From: Helicostylum pulchrum
Taxonomy: Eukaryota > Mucoromycota > Mucoromycetes > Mucorales > Mucoraceae
Reading direction: 5' to 3'
Assembly: GCA_025677825.1 (NCBI GenBank)
Contig: JAIXMO010000093.1
Location: 1 to 58,160 of the forward strand
DNA: 58,160 nucleotides
The notes below the pieces were generated by a model. The model was not told the DNA's origin. It searched no databases and worked only from the letters and a program-made list of their open reading frames with translations. Positions 1 to 12,746 of this stretch are shown here, piece by piece. The position numbers and the translations under genes are program-made. The number at the start of each line of letters is the position of its first letter. Position 1 is the first letter of the stretch.

Positions 1-176
1 AAAAAAAAAGTATATAAACAAGTGTTTAAAGCATGGCTGTTTTTCTTCTTCTTCTCTTCTTCTTTTCCCTTTTCTACTCTTTTTAAAATTATAATCGTTA
101 TTTAGAAACTCCTTTCGACCCACCTTTTTTCTTTTAAAAGATTACCCTCTTTTTTTTTTTTCTGTTGCAAAAAAGT

Positions 177-1128
177 ATGATGGAAGACGAAGAATATATG
201 TTACAATATGCTAGTGAAGGAGTATTTGAAAAGGGGTCTTTTTCAGATATTTTACAACAGCAGCAACAGTTTCATCAACAAGTGTTACCATCTCCTACCT
301 CTACTGGTCAAGCCTTTAGTAACTTCCCATCCCCTACTCTCTCAAACGATAGTGACGTTGATTTAAGCTTTCTTCAAAATATATCTACTACTGGTGGTGG
401 ATTTCATATACCCCAACAAGACGGTTTTGATCAATTTGTTCAGTTTGAAGAACAGGAAGAAGAAGAAGAAGAAGAAGGAGAGGACGAAGAGGAAGAAGAA
501 GAAGAAGGCGTACATGACTTTAAGAAGAAGGTGGTAGATATGAAAAAGAAATCCAACCATAGTAAGAACTCTAAATCTAACCGCTCACCACGTCAACTCG
601 AATGTTTTAATTGTCATGTTACAAAAACGCCTTTATGGCGTAGAACTCCGGATCGTGCCCACTCATTATGTAATGCATGTGGACTTTATTATAAACAATA
701 TAATACCCATCGTCCTCTCCATATTCGTCAAAAACATCAGACAAACCAAAATAAGCAAGCAGCAGCAGCAGCAGCCGTTGCATCTAATATTGCCGTTGAG
801 TCATCATCTCCATTAAATTCACCTTCATCGCCTCTACAAGATAATAATAACTTTGAACTCAACTTTACAAATCAAGAAGAACAGCAGCAGCAGCAGCAAC
901 AACAACAACAAAGCATGCAGCAGCATTGTCAAAGTTGTTTTCAAACTGATTCTCATGTCTGGCACTTGAGCGATATTGGACAGACAATTTGTAATGCCTG
1001 CCATTTGTACACTAATTTACAACAATTATCTCACTCTAATCAATCGTCACCTATTGGACAAAAAAGAAAATCTTCTTATGATGATGAACCAGATAATCTT
1101 AAAGTTCAAAGATTATTTTTGGACGTGC

Positions 1129-1165
<37 letters not shown>

Positions 1166-1415
1166 TCATCATCATTTACAGCAACAACAAGTATTTCCTT
1201 CGATTGTGATGCCTCAAGAATCTTTACCTACACCTATTACTACACCTAATCATGATGACCAACAAAACCAAAATAATGATGATACGAGATTTAAATCTCT
1301 TATTGGACGTATGTCACCTCAACAAATGGAAGGGTTTTTAAATATGTTGGAAAGAAGATGTGCTATTCTTCGTTCAATTATTTATACTGATAATAATAGC
1401 ATGATTACTTCATAA
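177..1415 (+). CDS. GATA-type zinc-finger transcription factor with a second, degenerate finger
   Basis: Single-exon gene of about 412 residues; the first ATG is at 177, directly after a T-rich leader. Residues about 144-169 form a GATA finger of pattern CX2CX18CX2C with LWRR after the first cysteine pair and CNACGLYY at the end, followed by a basic tail, so it should bind GATA sites in the nucleus. A second CX2CX17CX2C unit near residue 250 keeps CNAC but has VWHLS in place of the WRR segment and no basic tail, so it probably does not contact DNA in the usual way. The rest is low complexity: Glu runs near residues 95-112, Ala and Gln runs, and a 12-residue Gln tract followed by His. This resembles fungal nitrogen or iron GATA regulators, but I cannot say which. 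Seen: fingers and tracts. Inferred: regulator role. Confidence 0.9.
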
Positions 1416-2297
1416 CAAAATCGCATACACACATATATATAAGTATCTCTCTCTCTCTTTCCTTCACATCTTTTTTTTTTTTTTTTTGTACAAAATACCC
1501 TTTCTTTCTTTCTTTTTTCTCTCTCTTTTTTTCTTCTATTCTATTATTATTTTACTATTACATGTTGACATGCAAAAAATAAAAAAAATAAAAAACTTAC
1601 ATATTTATCACCCACTCAATTTTGTTTGTATATAAATAAAATCATATTCTAAAATATTTTTCCCACGATGCAACGTACAAATAAAATAAACAACTGAATT
1701 TTAAAAGCGGCGAAGAAAAATAAAAAAAAAGTTCTTCTATTCTGTGTGATGGTACACATACACACATAAAAAAAGTATTATTTTAAAATTGGTAAATTAT
1801 ATTTACAATTTTTAATAGGTACGCGATTATTATAATATTGTAAGGAAAAAAAAAAAAGGTCACCTGGTTTTTTTTTGGTACTGACTGGATTATATTTCTT
1901 TTTCTGTAACGTCATTTCGTGAATATATGCTAAATAAATAAATAAATAAAAAAAGTTGGATGGTATTATACCAAGAGCAATTGGCTTGTGTAAGATTTCA
2001 AGACAACATCGACCACTTTAAGGGTGGGTCACTACAACACTTTTCTCCACCACTGTAGGATTTTTATGAACTTTTACGACTATTAATAAGAGGAATATTG
2101 TATGGGCTCACTAATAATCCCCCAGTCTCGGAATATATATATATATATTTTTTTAGTATATTTGCTTACGTGTTCACACCCAAGAGAAAAACTCCCAAAA
2201 GAAGAAAATATCCTGGCCAAAGCGGTAACTTTGGTTTGGTTTGGTCTCTGCTAAAAATAGACGGGCGTTTCCCAGTGTTTCGTAGACTGAACAAGAT
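1416..2297. other. Intergenic, no gene recognised
   Basis: 3' flank of the GATA gene followed by AT-rich DNA with (TC)n and A-rich stretches. I see no coding exon or RNA gene. Confidence 0.6.
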
Positions 2298-2557
2298 ATG
2301 GTGCGAAACTTTAATACAGCTGCGAACATATGTGATTTGTCTTCTCCACGTGATCAGCCTTATAGTACCTACATAAACGTAATGTTACAACAAGAACATA
2401 TTCGGAATATATCGGATATTACAGACATAAGAAATGTCGAAAGGTTAACGGGAGGCATGGCTAGGCAGGAGACAAACAATCAGCAATGCTTTGAATAGGA
2501 AAATAACGAGCAGATGAGGCTCTGGAACAGAGATATGGCTATGAACAAACTTCCGTA
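2298..2557 (+). pseudogene. Decayed coding relic, family unknown
   Basis: An open frame of 66 codons starting at an ATG (2298) runs to a TAG at 2496-2498 and then continues in the same frame for another 19 codons to a TAA near 2557. Base composition is clearly less AT-rich than the flanks and the translation is mixed and hydrophilic (for example LTGGMARQETNNQQCFE before the stop). This looks like a gene piece with one nonsense mutation. It faces the Fanzor relic on the other strand. I do not recognise the family; chance is possible. Confidence 0.3.
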
Positions 2558-3620
2558 ATAAAGATTGCACTTTTTATCAACTTGAAAGTCGAGTTCAGAG
2601 TCAGGAAAAAAAAAACCTTGTCACTCTTAATAGTCTCATTTCCATAATATGCGTACATAGTATCCTTTACCGATGCTCTTGTCTTTTTATATTGTACGAA
2701 CTTATCTACGCTTACGGAACTAGAGACTGTTTCTGAAAGAGCCGCTTTGATTGCAAAGGGCTGACTACGTTTTCGTAATGACCGGAAACGTCTAGAAAGT
2801 TTCGTACGGTTGTTTTTGGTAAAAATAAAAAACTTCTTTTCTTTCGTTTTCCCCACAAAGTTGGTTCAAGAACATATTATTGCCGAAATGTATTTTGATA
2901 TTATTTAGATACACAGTTTCAATTTTTGTGCATTCATACAATGCTACCTGCTGCGAGTTAACAAATTTAGGAGGTGTATAGTCCGCATACTTGATATAAT
3001 CATCCTTGTGTTTTGCTATAAGTTGTCTATAACGTTTCACAGAATCTCTAAGCCTTGACTTTCCAGTCAAAGTACCGTCATGTACTCTTTTATCAACGAG
3101 ACTCAGAAATACTTCGACAAAAAATCCTTTGTTGATGAAATTTTTCAAGTCAAAGTTTTCACTCGGTTCCAATTCTTGTATAAATATATACTTTAGAAAA
3201 GCGAAGGTATTCGTAACAATCATTTTCGTTATGTTCACCAAATCATGTAAAGCTGGTATATGCGAAGATCTCCATGTATCTTTTACTGTCGTTTTAATTG
3301 TTATCACGCGCTTTTTTATAGTATTAGTACCTACAACAGCGTTGGTAAAGTTTTTTTTCTTTTTATAAAGTCGATGACTTCTTACCTTGTACAGGATTCA
3401 CATCTGCCGGAACATTAGCACTACGCGTAGCGGGAAAACGCGAACCAACAGCAGAACTCGATGTAGCGGTAGAGATAGAACGAACGGCAGGACTAGGCGT
3501 AGCGGTAGAATTAGACGGAATATTAGAACCAGATGTAACGACATAAACTGAACCAACAGCAGATCTGGAACCAGACGGAACAGCGGGAAAGTTGGCTGAT
3601 GCTGCTTCGTCAATCTTTTT
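2539..3620 (-). pseudogene. Fanzor/TnpB-like nuclease relic, N-terminal part
   Basis: Read on the minus strand, an upstream piece (about 3613 to 3386) encodes a Ser/Thr/Ala/Pro-rich stretch ending at a GTAAG donor. A second open stretch (3307 to 2792) follows after an AG site, with segments such as LVNITKMIVTNTFAFLKYIF and VYLNNIKIHFGN. The frame then shifts into a further 80 codons rich in basic residues, down to 2539. The order resembles the N-terminal half of the large Fanzor (eukaryotic TnpB-like) proteins frequent in Mucorales. No RuvC or zinc-ribbon part follows, and the pieces do not join in one frame, so it is non-functional. Family assignment rests on remembered resemblance and on the clearer relics elsewhere in the window. 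Confidence 0.5.
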
Positions 3621-3703
3621 CTCTTACGCAATTTTACATTGCCTATTATTTTTATCATGTTAACTTTTCTAGAATGGTTTATTGTAAACGATAAAACATA
3701 CAC

Positions 3704-5388
3704 ATTCTCTTTCTTATCATAAGTACAATAAGTGGTTGGTAGTCGTCATCACTTGAGTTGTTTGCTACAGACTCGCGAGTGTCTACAAAGACTTTTGCTG
3801 TCAGTATAATTATGCAAATTACTAGAAATAACTATTAATTTTATGTACCCTCGGTCTGTTTCTTCCTTTCAACACGTTTCCTCTTTTCCTTCATATGTTT
3901 GATTTATAGCTTCTGAGAAGAAAGACAACAATCCGTAAAAAAGGAAAAAGAAAAAGAAAAAGAAAGGCAGTGGTCAGTAAAAAAAAAAGGGAATAAAAAA
4001 GGCAGCGGCGATAAAGTCTTTTGTAAGAGTCATTTGTTGTACGTAAATATTAACTTAAGTATGATATGGTAAAGTATACAACTACACATAGTACTATGCG
4101 TTATATCTAACTATACTTCGCTTATAAATATACCGTTATTAAGGCTCTTGTCACAAACTAAAGGTGACCATTGATAGTTTTATTTTCTTAAATTTCGCTG
4201 AGTCATCAGCGAAATTTTCTGAGGCATTCCCGTATTATGTTTTATTATTTTATTTTCGATGTTTTTTTTTTATTTATTTTTTTATGTAATCATTTTTTGT
4301 TTTTGTTTTTGTTTTTTGATTTCTTGATTTGTTTGTCTGTTTGTTTGCTTTTTCATATTCCAGTCCTCGCACTCTTATTACACGATTTTTCTGATCGGGT
4401 GTGTATATAAATTATTTAAAATATGATGGGTTTCAGGGGCCAGAGAGAGACTTTTTTTTAGAGCAATTAAATAATTTAAGAAACCAATTATCTTTATATA
4501 CATACTACCGTTACGAATATATTATCTTTCATCGAGGCATTTTTTTTTTTACTTTTTGATAGATAGAAACAGAATATTACAGGTACAGGTAATATTGAAG
4601 ATCAATTGATAAATAGAATGTAAAGAAACGCAGCGTGATATCAACAAAGATTTTGGTTTAATTAGGGGAAGAAGAGGGGCTTTAAAAAACAAAAAAGAAG
4701 AAGGGTAAAACCCCTATATAAAGGCTTTTTATAAATTATAATTTGAGCTACATGATGCCACTATATTTTTTTTGAAGTCTGTACTAATCTCTGTTTACAA
4801 GGAGTTTTTTTTTTGTAGATCGTTCGAAGCGGCATAATGGTACCATTTATTTATTTGTGTCCTATAATAATAGAGTAGTTCAGTCTGGATTGTCTTTTTA
4901 TTAGTAGAACCATCAGAATTGAATGCACCATGTACCTGAAACCTACAGAATCTTTTATACAGTGTATACTTAAAATTACTTAATAATTCTGATTCGAGCA
5001 CTAGCTTTTTAATTTAATTTAGTATATATCTTTTTTTTTTCTGTTGCCGTTGATTATACAACTAGTATTAATTGGTTATAAAAATATATTCTACCGTATT
5101 CTACCGTTTTATTGGATGCGTTGATCCCTTCACTAATTTAAATATCATTAGACCCCCCCCCCCCAAAAAAAGTGCACTGACGGTATATTTTTACGACTAG
5201 ACTTTTATCGTGTGTATAGGCAACTAATAGTTCCACACAGAAATTGTAATCTTCTTGTGTTTATTCGCACTGACTATAGGGCATATTGAGTTCTTATCAA
5301 ATGCATGGTTTTCTTTTTCATGTACTGCCAAGAATTCTCATAAAACCGTTTCACTGAAAGATAAAGCATATTTTTTCTTTTTTACCCC

Positions 5389-5419
<31 letters not shown>

Positions 5420-6168
5420 GTGAATTATGAAAATCGTAGCCTAATAATTTAGGATCTTCAATGTTTGATCTTCCCGACAAATTCAGGTTTTGTAGTATGA
5501 TAAAGTATGGTAAGGGGCGGGGAAGGGAGAAAAACGAGCATTCTTGAAATGTTTTACTGTATGTATACATATATCATATGAAATGTAACATAAAATCAGT
5601 GTACAAAAATAAAATTATACTCTTAAGGCATGTATTGTGTCAAGTAGACACGGAGTAAAAAAATAAATAACCATTTTTGTTTATATATTTTAAAATACTA
5701 CAGAAAGAAAAAAGCGTAGAAACCCCCCTCCTCCTTTTGTACGTCGTTTATATAAATTCTTTAAAATAATGAATTCTATTATACAAATTGATAACAGGTG
5801 CTGCCAAAAATAAACACTTTGGATGTCAAAGTGGGATCTGCAATATTTTTATTTTCTCCGATATGTTTTGTTTTTCAAGCCGATCATATTTTTGTCAATT
5901 TAATGCTGCTACCGATGGAATCTCCTTAAACACTAGCTTATAATAGTTCTCAGATATTTAGTTTCTTTCACCCTGTTTTATACTCTAAATATAATCCCTT
6001 TATACGCCTAGTATATTTATAAATATAATGCTTTGATTATAATTGTTACATGTATCTTTTTCTTTAAGCAAATGTTAAACCAATGAAATGTACTACACGT
6101 GATATCCACGTGATTTTTAAAAAATTAACAAGTTATGTATTTAAATGTATAAAAAAATTTCTAGTTAA
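3704..6168. other. AT-rich intergenic stretch
   Basis: Long A and T runs and homopolymer C (5153-5164). The only coding-like part is the short minus-strand relic at 4795-5035; otherwise I see nothing assignable. Confidence 0.5.
4795..5001 (-). pseudogene. Short coding-like relic, family unknown
   Basis: A 68-codon minus-strand frame with mixed amino-acid use (core FCRFQVHGAFNSDGSTNKK), preceded by an AG that could be a splice acceptor. There is no recognised domain and no neighbouring exon that clearly joins it. It may be a leftover transposon or host exon, or chance. Confidence 0.2.
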
Positions 6169-6241
6169 GGTTTCGTGATGTAATTGGTTAGCATGTAAGA
6201 CTCTGAATCTTGCCATCCGAGTTCGAGTCTCGGCGAGACCT
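6169..6241 (+). tRNA. tRNA-Gln (anticodon CTG)
   Basis: The sequence folds as a complete intron-less cloverleaf. The acceptor stem GGTTTCG/CGAGACC has one G-T pair. The D arm is ATGT/GCAT with a 9-base loop. The anticodon arm has loop CTCTGAA, giving anticodon CTG for glutamine codon CAG. A 4-base variable loop precedes a T arm CCGAG-TTCGAGT-CTCGG. The discriminator base is T. CCA is not encoded, as usual for eukaryotes. It stands alone, more than 3 kb from the nearest intact protein gene. Confidence 0.95.
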
Positions 6242-6242
6242 C

Positions 6243-6256
6243 TTTTTTTTTTTTTT
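6243..6256 (+). terminator. RNA polymerase III terminator of the tRNA gene
   Basis: A run of 14 T residues begins two bases after the tRNA 3' end, the normal Pol III stop signal. Confidence 0.85.
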
Positions 6257-9200
6257 GGGTTCCTAAAGTGGAGTTTGTAAAAATTTCTTTTTTTTTTCTC
6301 CTGTTTTTTTTTCTGAAAAAAAAGTAAGATAATGTAAGATTATGTAATGGAAGGTGATCTTATTATATGCAGGAAGACATAATCGTTCTACATGAAACAT
6401 GTATTTTTGAAAAAAAAAGGTATAAATAGTAACAGAAAATATACATGATCAAAAAATTACTGAAAAAAAAAAAAAAAAAAAATAGTCTACTTCAAAATGG
6501 TTAAATGCAAATTTGAATGACGAAAGTGAGAATAAAAAAATGGTTGATACTTCAACAAAGAGTTTTTTTTTTTTTAAAGTTAAGTTATTATAGTTTCAGG
6601 GACTTGTTTATTCTTCTAAAATCTATACATTGAAAATCATGAAACGAATAATGTATATATGAATATATATGTGTTACCGAGAACTTATACAATTTTCAAA
6701 ATTTCGAAATGAAATTACGGTCCTACACATAAAATTATAATAGTGACGATAAATCCAGAGGCAGTAAGTTTTTTTTTTTTATATATACCAAAAATGTAAA
6801 TTAAGTTACGGGTTGATGAAAAAGCACGATCCTTTGTGTAATTGATGAAATTAAATTAGGAATAAAAGCGTGATCTACAGAGTAACAAATAATACGATAA
6901 AGACTATATAGGACTGTCACGAGTAAAGGATTTATATAAAACATATCAAAAAGTATTCTATTTTGTGATCCGATGAGAATTTGCAGCATGTGTTCTCAAG
7001 ATTGATATCTGATTCGATAAAAGGTAAAATTATTCAAATCAAGATTAACCGGGAAGCGGTAGAATAAAGCGACCGTTTTTATGTGCTACCTAAAAGGACT
7101 GTCCATCAAAAATTATTTGATCCGGGGGTGCTCAGCACAATTTTACGGAGTAATGTTATAATATTATTAGCATGCGAAATTTCCCTTCCGTACTCTTTAC
7201 TTGATTTGGAATATAAAATACTTTTTTGAAAGAAAAAAAAAAAAAAAACCGGTCTTTTAATAATAAAATCCCATAAAAGGGATCGCAGTAGCACTTTTTT
7301 AAGTGTATTTCACCCCACAAAAATCATGCAACTTGATTCGTGTGTTTCTCGTACCAAACAAATGATTTTAAGCTAAGCGTTAAAAGAAATTACATCATCC
7401 ATTCAAATTTCTTTATTTAAAATGAGTAAGTAAATTAGTATGAAACTTTTTTTTTCTAATAAACATTTCTTGCCCCCAATCAACCGTCTTCCCGGATTTC
7501 CTTTTGTTGATTCAAAATTTTCTTTTTCTTTTTTCTTTTCTTCGAGCAGGATAAACAAATAACAATGACGCATAGTTTTTAAAGCTAGAACGAAACACAG
7601 AGAGAGATCATTTTTAGAGTTGTATAACCAAGTAAATAAACTCATTACTGTCTTTTTTTAGTTAAGCGAGCGTGTGATGTACATATTTTTTTATTTTTTT
7701 TGAGACGGAGCAAATATATATGTTTTTTTTTTTACAATTTTTATTATTATTACAAGTTGAATATGATAGCTCATGATATTTATTAACTTTTCCTACAAAA
7801 ATGAAATACAAGTCTAATTGAACGTGATTTTGGGGGAATTGATTTTTTTTTGCGAAAAAAGAAATCTTTTTGATTACTTGAGGGATTTTTTTATTTTTCC
7901 CGTTATTTTGTATCGCCGATGATATTTGTATAAAAAACGTGGTCGGGGACTTGACCGAGGTACAGATTTTCGATTTCCTTGAATTATATTGGTTTTTTGA
8001 ACTAAATTTGAACGTACCCAATCCCTCGAGATTAGAACACTTTGTCGAAAAAAATATAACTGAGAAACAAAAAAAAAAAAAGAAAAAGAAAAAAGCACAC
8101 CATCCTTCGTGCGAAAAAAAAAAAAAAAAAAAAAAAAAAAGAGATTTTCTTTATTGATCTCAAAAAGACTTTATCTATGTGCAGCAATACATTATAATTG
8201 CAGTATTAGATTTCTAACATTTCTTTTTTTTTAAAAAAAAAGTAACTCCTTGATATATAATAAATTTAAGAATGAATTATATTCGAGCCGGCTGACCCGT
8301 CCGTTCACCGACCCGAGTATCAGACCGACATCTTCCATTGTTGTTTGTTTGATGGTTGAACTATATCCCCTATTTCTATATTTTTTTTTGAGGGTAAAAT
8401 TATAAACGTTTTTTTTTTTTTTTTTTTTTGTGACCATTTTATTACAAGTAATGATGTAGAAAACATAATACACACAGTAAAGGGGGTTAGCGTAATAAGG
8501 GGATGATGTGTGTGTGTGTGAGTGTGTGTGTACTTGTATCTTTGAGAGTGGCAAGGGGGGAGAGTAAGATAGACACACACAAAAAAAGAAAAAGAAAAGG
8601 GGTTCCCTTATAAACTAAATGGAATGTATCTTTTGGTAAATCAGGGGAACCATACACCTCACACCTCACACACACACATACAATGATAGTTATAATAACA
8701 TCATCTAAAACGGCTTTTACAAAAGGGTAAATGCTTCACGAGTCATTTTTTATAGTATAACGCGGCACATGTTTTTTTTATTCAGACTCACCAGATCGAC
8801 CTGATGAATGCAAGTTTGTGACGTCAAAAACGGGCAAAAGAATAGCACTGAGAGTGAGAGAGAGAAGAGAGAGTTTCTGGGGAGGGATAATCTATTTACA
8901 TGCGGGAAAGGTGACAATGTTGGCGGGCAAAAGCGGGGGGACATAAAAGTAGAGTGTAGTAAGTTGAATGATTTATCATTGGTACAATTACATCGCCGAC
9001 AAAAGAAATACTAACTGCACCATGTAGCGGTAGTATTGTAAATCCCCATATGGAGTGAAGGAGAAAGAGAGGGGGGAGTTATACTGGATTAGGAAAGTTA
9101 GATTACTTCTTTATAGGTGACCCCCTGCCCGTGCTTCTTTTTTTTCTTTTTTTTTTTTTTTTTTTCATATAAATACAAGTCGATTTTATTTTTGTTCTTA

Positions 9201-9442
9201 TCTTTTTTTTTTTCTTCTTTTTTTCGTTTCGTTTTGACCAACCCCCTCCACTCCACACCATTCATTCTCTTAACTTTTTTTTTACCAACATAAACTAGAG
9301 TACTTTCTTTTGGACTCCAAGCTTTATTTAATTCACTTTTAAAGAACAAAAAAAAAAAAGATAAAGAGTTTTTTACTTCAGCAATTCTCTTTTTTCCCTC
9401 TTTTTTTATATATTAATTCAAAACACAAACACACAATCAAAC
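6257..9442. other. AT-rich intergenic and 5' region of the H+-ATPase gene
   Basis: Many A and T homopolymers, a perfect T9A9 palindrome (8224-8241), a (TG)n stretch near 8506-8530 and pyrimidine/purine-rich tracts up to the H+-ATPase start. Open frames here are biased toward Lys, Asn, Phe and Ile and look like by-products of base composition. I see no convincing gene. Confidence 0.5.
8506..8530. repeat. (TG)n microsatellite
   Basis: Alternating TG interrupted once by GA (TGTGTGTGTGAGTGTGTGTG pattern). Confidence 0.8.
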
Positions 9443-12400
9443 ATGGAGAAAACCGAAACATACGAGGTCGGTTCTGATCAACCTGTCGCTCAAAAGGCCA
9501 ACATTTCAGGCAACCTTACATCTTTAACTGTCGAAGAACTCTATGATAAAGACAAGTTTGATTTATCCACTATGGAACCTGGAGACATCTTTGAACTTTT
9601 ACAGTACGTAACTATTTTATTTTATATTTTATATAACCCCCCCCCCCCCTCCCCTTTTCCCCTTTTATTCTTTACCTTCTATTTTAATTGCTCCTTACCA
9701 TCATCAAAAAAGAAAAGAGAACCCCTTTTTTTTTTTCTTTTTTTTTTTTGTGATAAGGAAAAAGTTAATAATTGGTTACATCTCTTTTTTTTTTTTTTTT
9801 TTTTTGACGTACACTTTGATAAGTTTCACAAAAAAAAAAAAAAAATTGATGGGAGGGATTAAATTGTTTATTTTTAGAAGCTTAAAATTTTTTTTTTCGG
9901 TTTTACTAACGTCACATTTTTTTTTCTTAACCCTGTAGAACATCATCTGATGGTTTAACTTCCGAAGAAGCAGCCCGTCGTGTTGAAAAGTTTGGTTACA
10001 ATAAGCTCGAAGTAAGAGAAGTCAATCCTCTCCTCCAATTCTTGGGTTTCATGTGGAATCCTCTTTCCTGGGTTATGGAAGCCGCTGCTATTGTTTCTAT
10101 CGCTTTAGCTAACGGTGATGGTCAACCCCCAGATTATCCTGATTTTATTGGTATTGTTCTCTTATTGATTGCTAATGCCACTATTGGTTTCCTCGAAGAA
10201 CGTCAAGCTGGTAATGCTGTCAAGGCTTTAATGGCTTCTTTAGCTCCCGAATGTAAGGTCAGACGTAGTGGTGAATGGAAGACTTTGGAAGCTGCTGAAT
10301 TAGTTCCCGGTGATATCATTAGTATCAAGCTTGGTGATGTTGTTCCTGCTGATGGTCGTCTTATTGCTGCTCACGGTGAGGTCTCTATTGATCAAGCTGC
10401 TCTTACTGGTGAATCTTTACCTACTTCCAAGGAAGCTGGTGATGAAGTCTTTTCCGGTTCTACTGTTAAACAAGGTGAAGCTGAAGCTATCATTATCGGT
10501 ACTGGTACCAATACTTTCTTTGGTCGTGCTGCTAAATTGGTTGGTGATGCTGGTGACGATGTTGGTCATTTACAAACCATTCTTGCAAAGATTGGTAACT
10601 TCTGTCTCTGTACTATCTCTCTCTTCGTTTTAATCGAAATTCTTGTCATGTATCCCGCTTTCCATTACAGATACAGAAAGGGTATTGATAACATCCTTGT
10701 CTTGCTCATTGGTGGTATTCCCATTGCTATGCCTACTGTCTTATCCGTTACTCTCGCTATTGGTGCTAAGCAACTTGCTGAACACAAGGCTATTGTCACT
10801 CGTATTACTGCTATTGAAGAAATGGCTGCTGTTACCATCTTATGTTCCGATAAGACTGGTACTCTTACCTTGAACAAGTTAATTGTTGATAAGCCTACTA
10901 TCAAGAGTTACTCTGAAATCACTGGTGATGAAATCATTCAATTATCTGCTTATGCTTGTCGTCAAGAAAATCAAGATGCTATTGATTTCTGTATTGTAAA
11001 CTCTTTGCCCGATCCCAAGCTCTCTCGTGAAGGTATTGAGGAATTAGAATTCAAGCCTTTCAACCCTGTTGTCAAGCGTACCGAAATTACTTATAGACGT
11101 AAGTCTGATGGTACTGTCTTGCGTGTTACCAAGGGTATGTCTCATACTATTTTGGATCTCTGTTCTCGTGAAAAGACTGAAGAGCAAATTAAGGCTCTTA
11201 ATGATGATGTTGATGAATTCGCTCGTCGTGGTCTCCGTGCCCTTGCTGTTGCTGTTGATGAAGTCCCCTCCGGTACCGTTGATGGTGAAGGTCTTGGTTT
11301 CAGACTCGTTGGTCTCTTACCTATTTATGATCCTCCTAGATCTGATACCAAGGAAACTATTGATCGTGCTATTGCTCTCGGTATCTCTGTCAAGATGATT
11401 ACCGGTGATCAATTGGCTATTGGTAAGGAAACTGGTCGTCGTCTCGGTATGGGTGATAACATGTATTTGTCAAAGACCTTAAAGGATGGTCCTCCTCCTG
11501 GTTCCGGTTATGCTGATGTTAACGAGATGGTCTTGCAATGTGATGGTTTCGCTGGTGTCTACCCTGAACACAAGTATGAAATTGTCGAACGTCTTCAACA
11601 AATGGGTCATATGACTGCCATGACTGGTGATGGTGTCAATGATGCTCCTGCTCTTTCTAAGGCTAATGTTGGTATTGCTGTTGCTGATGCCACTGATGCT
11701 GCTCGTTCTGCTGCCGATATTGTCTTGACTGAACCCGGTCTTTCCGTTATTATTGAAGCCATTATTGGTTCTCGTCAAATTTTCCAACGTATGCGTAACT
11801 ACGCCATCTATACTTGTTCCGTTACCATTCGTGTTGTTGTCGGTTTCGCCATCTTGGTCTTTGCTTTCAAGTTCGATTTCCCTCCTTTCATGATTTTGAT
11901 TATTGCTATTTTGAACGATGGTACTATTATGACTATTTCTACTGATCGTGTCAAGCCTTCTCCTTATCCTGATTCTTGGAACCTTCGTGAAATTTTTACT
12001 TATGCTATCATCTACGGTATCTACATGACCGCTTCTACTGTCATCTTCTTTGCCGTTATCATTCATACCAACTTTTTCGAGTCTAACTGGGACCTCCCCG
12101 ATACCACCGTTGACGGTGTTCCCAAGGAAGTGAACCACGGTATTTATCACTCTGTTATCTATCTCCAAGTTGCTACCATTTCTCAAGCCTTAATTTTTGT
12201 TACCCGTTCTCGCGGTTTCTTCTTCTCTGAACGTCCCTCTGTTATGTTGATGGCTGCTTTCGTTGTCGCTCAATTGTGTTCTACCTTCATTGCTGTCTAC
12301 GCTAACTGGTCTTTCACCAGTATCGTCGGTTGTGGTTGGAAGTGGGCTGGTATTGTCTGGATCTGGAACCTCGTTTGGTTCCTTCCCATGGATTTCATCA

Positions 12401-12746
12401 AGTTCGGTATGCGTGCTGCTTTCGAGCCCACCAACAACTTGAGAGAATCAAAGACTCCTATGGCCGGTCAATCTCGTCGTGCTTCTGCCATCTCTGGTAC
12501 TTCTTCTGCTCGTTACTATGCTAACCGTACCAAGTCTCTCAAGTCTATGGAGCGTCCCCAAAACTTTGGTAAGAAGCTCCTTGGTATGAACAAGAAGATG
12601 TCTATGGATGCTAAGGAAATGCGTCGTTTCTCATCTGTTCAGGTAATTTTATTATGATATACTTTTTATTCTTTTAACTTGATATTAACTCTTTTTTTCT
12701 TTTTTAATAGACTAACCATGCTGCTCAAGTGTTGAACTCCAACTAA
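9443..12746 (+). CDS. PMA1: Plasma-membrane H+-transporting ATPase (P-type, P3A)
   Basis: Proton pump that exports H+ with ATP and energises nutrient uptake at the plasma membrane. Three exons: 9443-9603, 9939-12642 and 12711-12746, giving about 966 residues (yeast Pma1 is 918). Intron 1 (335 bp) has a perfect TACTAAC at 9904-9910; the donor is GTACGT. Visible motifs are the actuator TGES segment (ALTGESLP), the phosphorylation motif CSDKTGTLT with Asp near residue 358, and the hinge MTGDGVNDAPAL. The first membrane helices start near residue 90 (NPLSWVMEAA), and several more hydrophobic segments follow the DGVNDAP motif. The last exon adds only 11 residues. The C-terminal tail has many Ser, Thr and basic residues and may hold a regulatory segment as in yeast. 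Codon use is strongly biased (GGT, GCT, AAG, GTC), fitting high expression. Start: ATG at 9443 after a CA-rich leader. Confidence 0.97.

Noticed and set aside
7662..8157. Long Lys/Phe/Asn-rich open frames on both strands
   Set aside because: Made of A and T homopolymers; no splice sites or protein-like composition.
6257..9442. CRISPR-like or ordered repeat arrays among the A/T runs
   Set aside because: Only homopolymers and microsatellites; no regular repeat-spacer pattern.
11479..12186. 235-codon open frame antisense to the H+-ATPase
   Set aside because: A mirror of the strong codon bias of the sense gene (Asn/Ser/Thr/Ile-rich antisense); not an independent gene.
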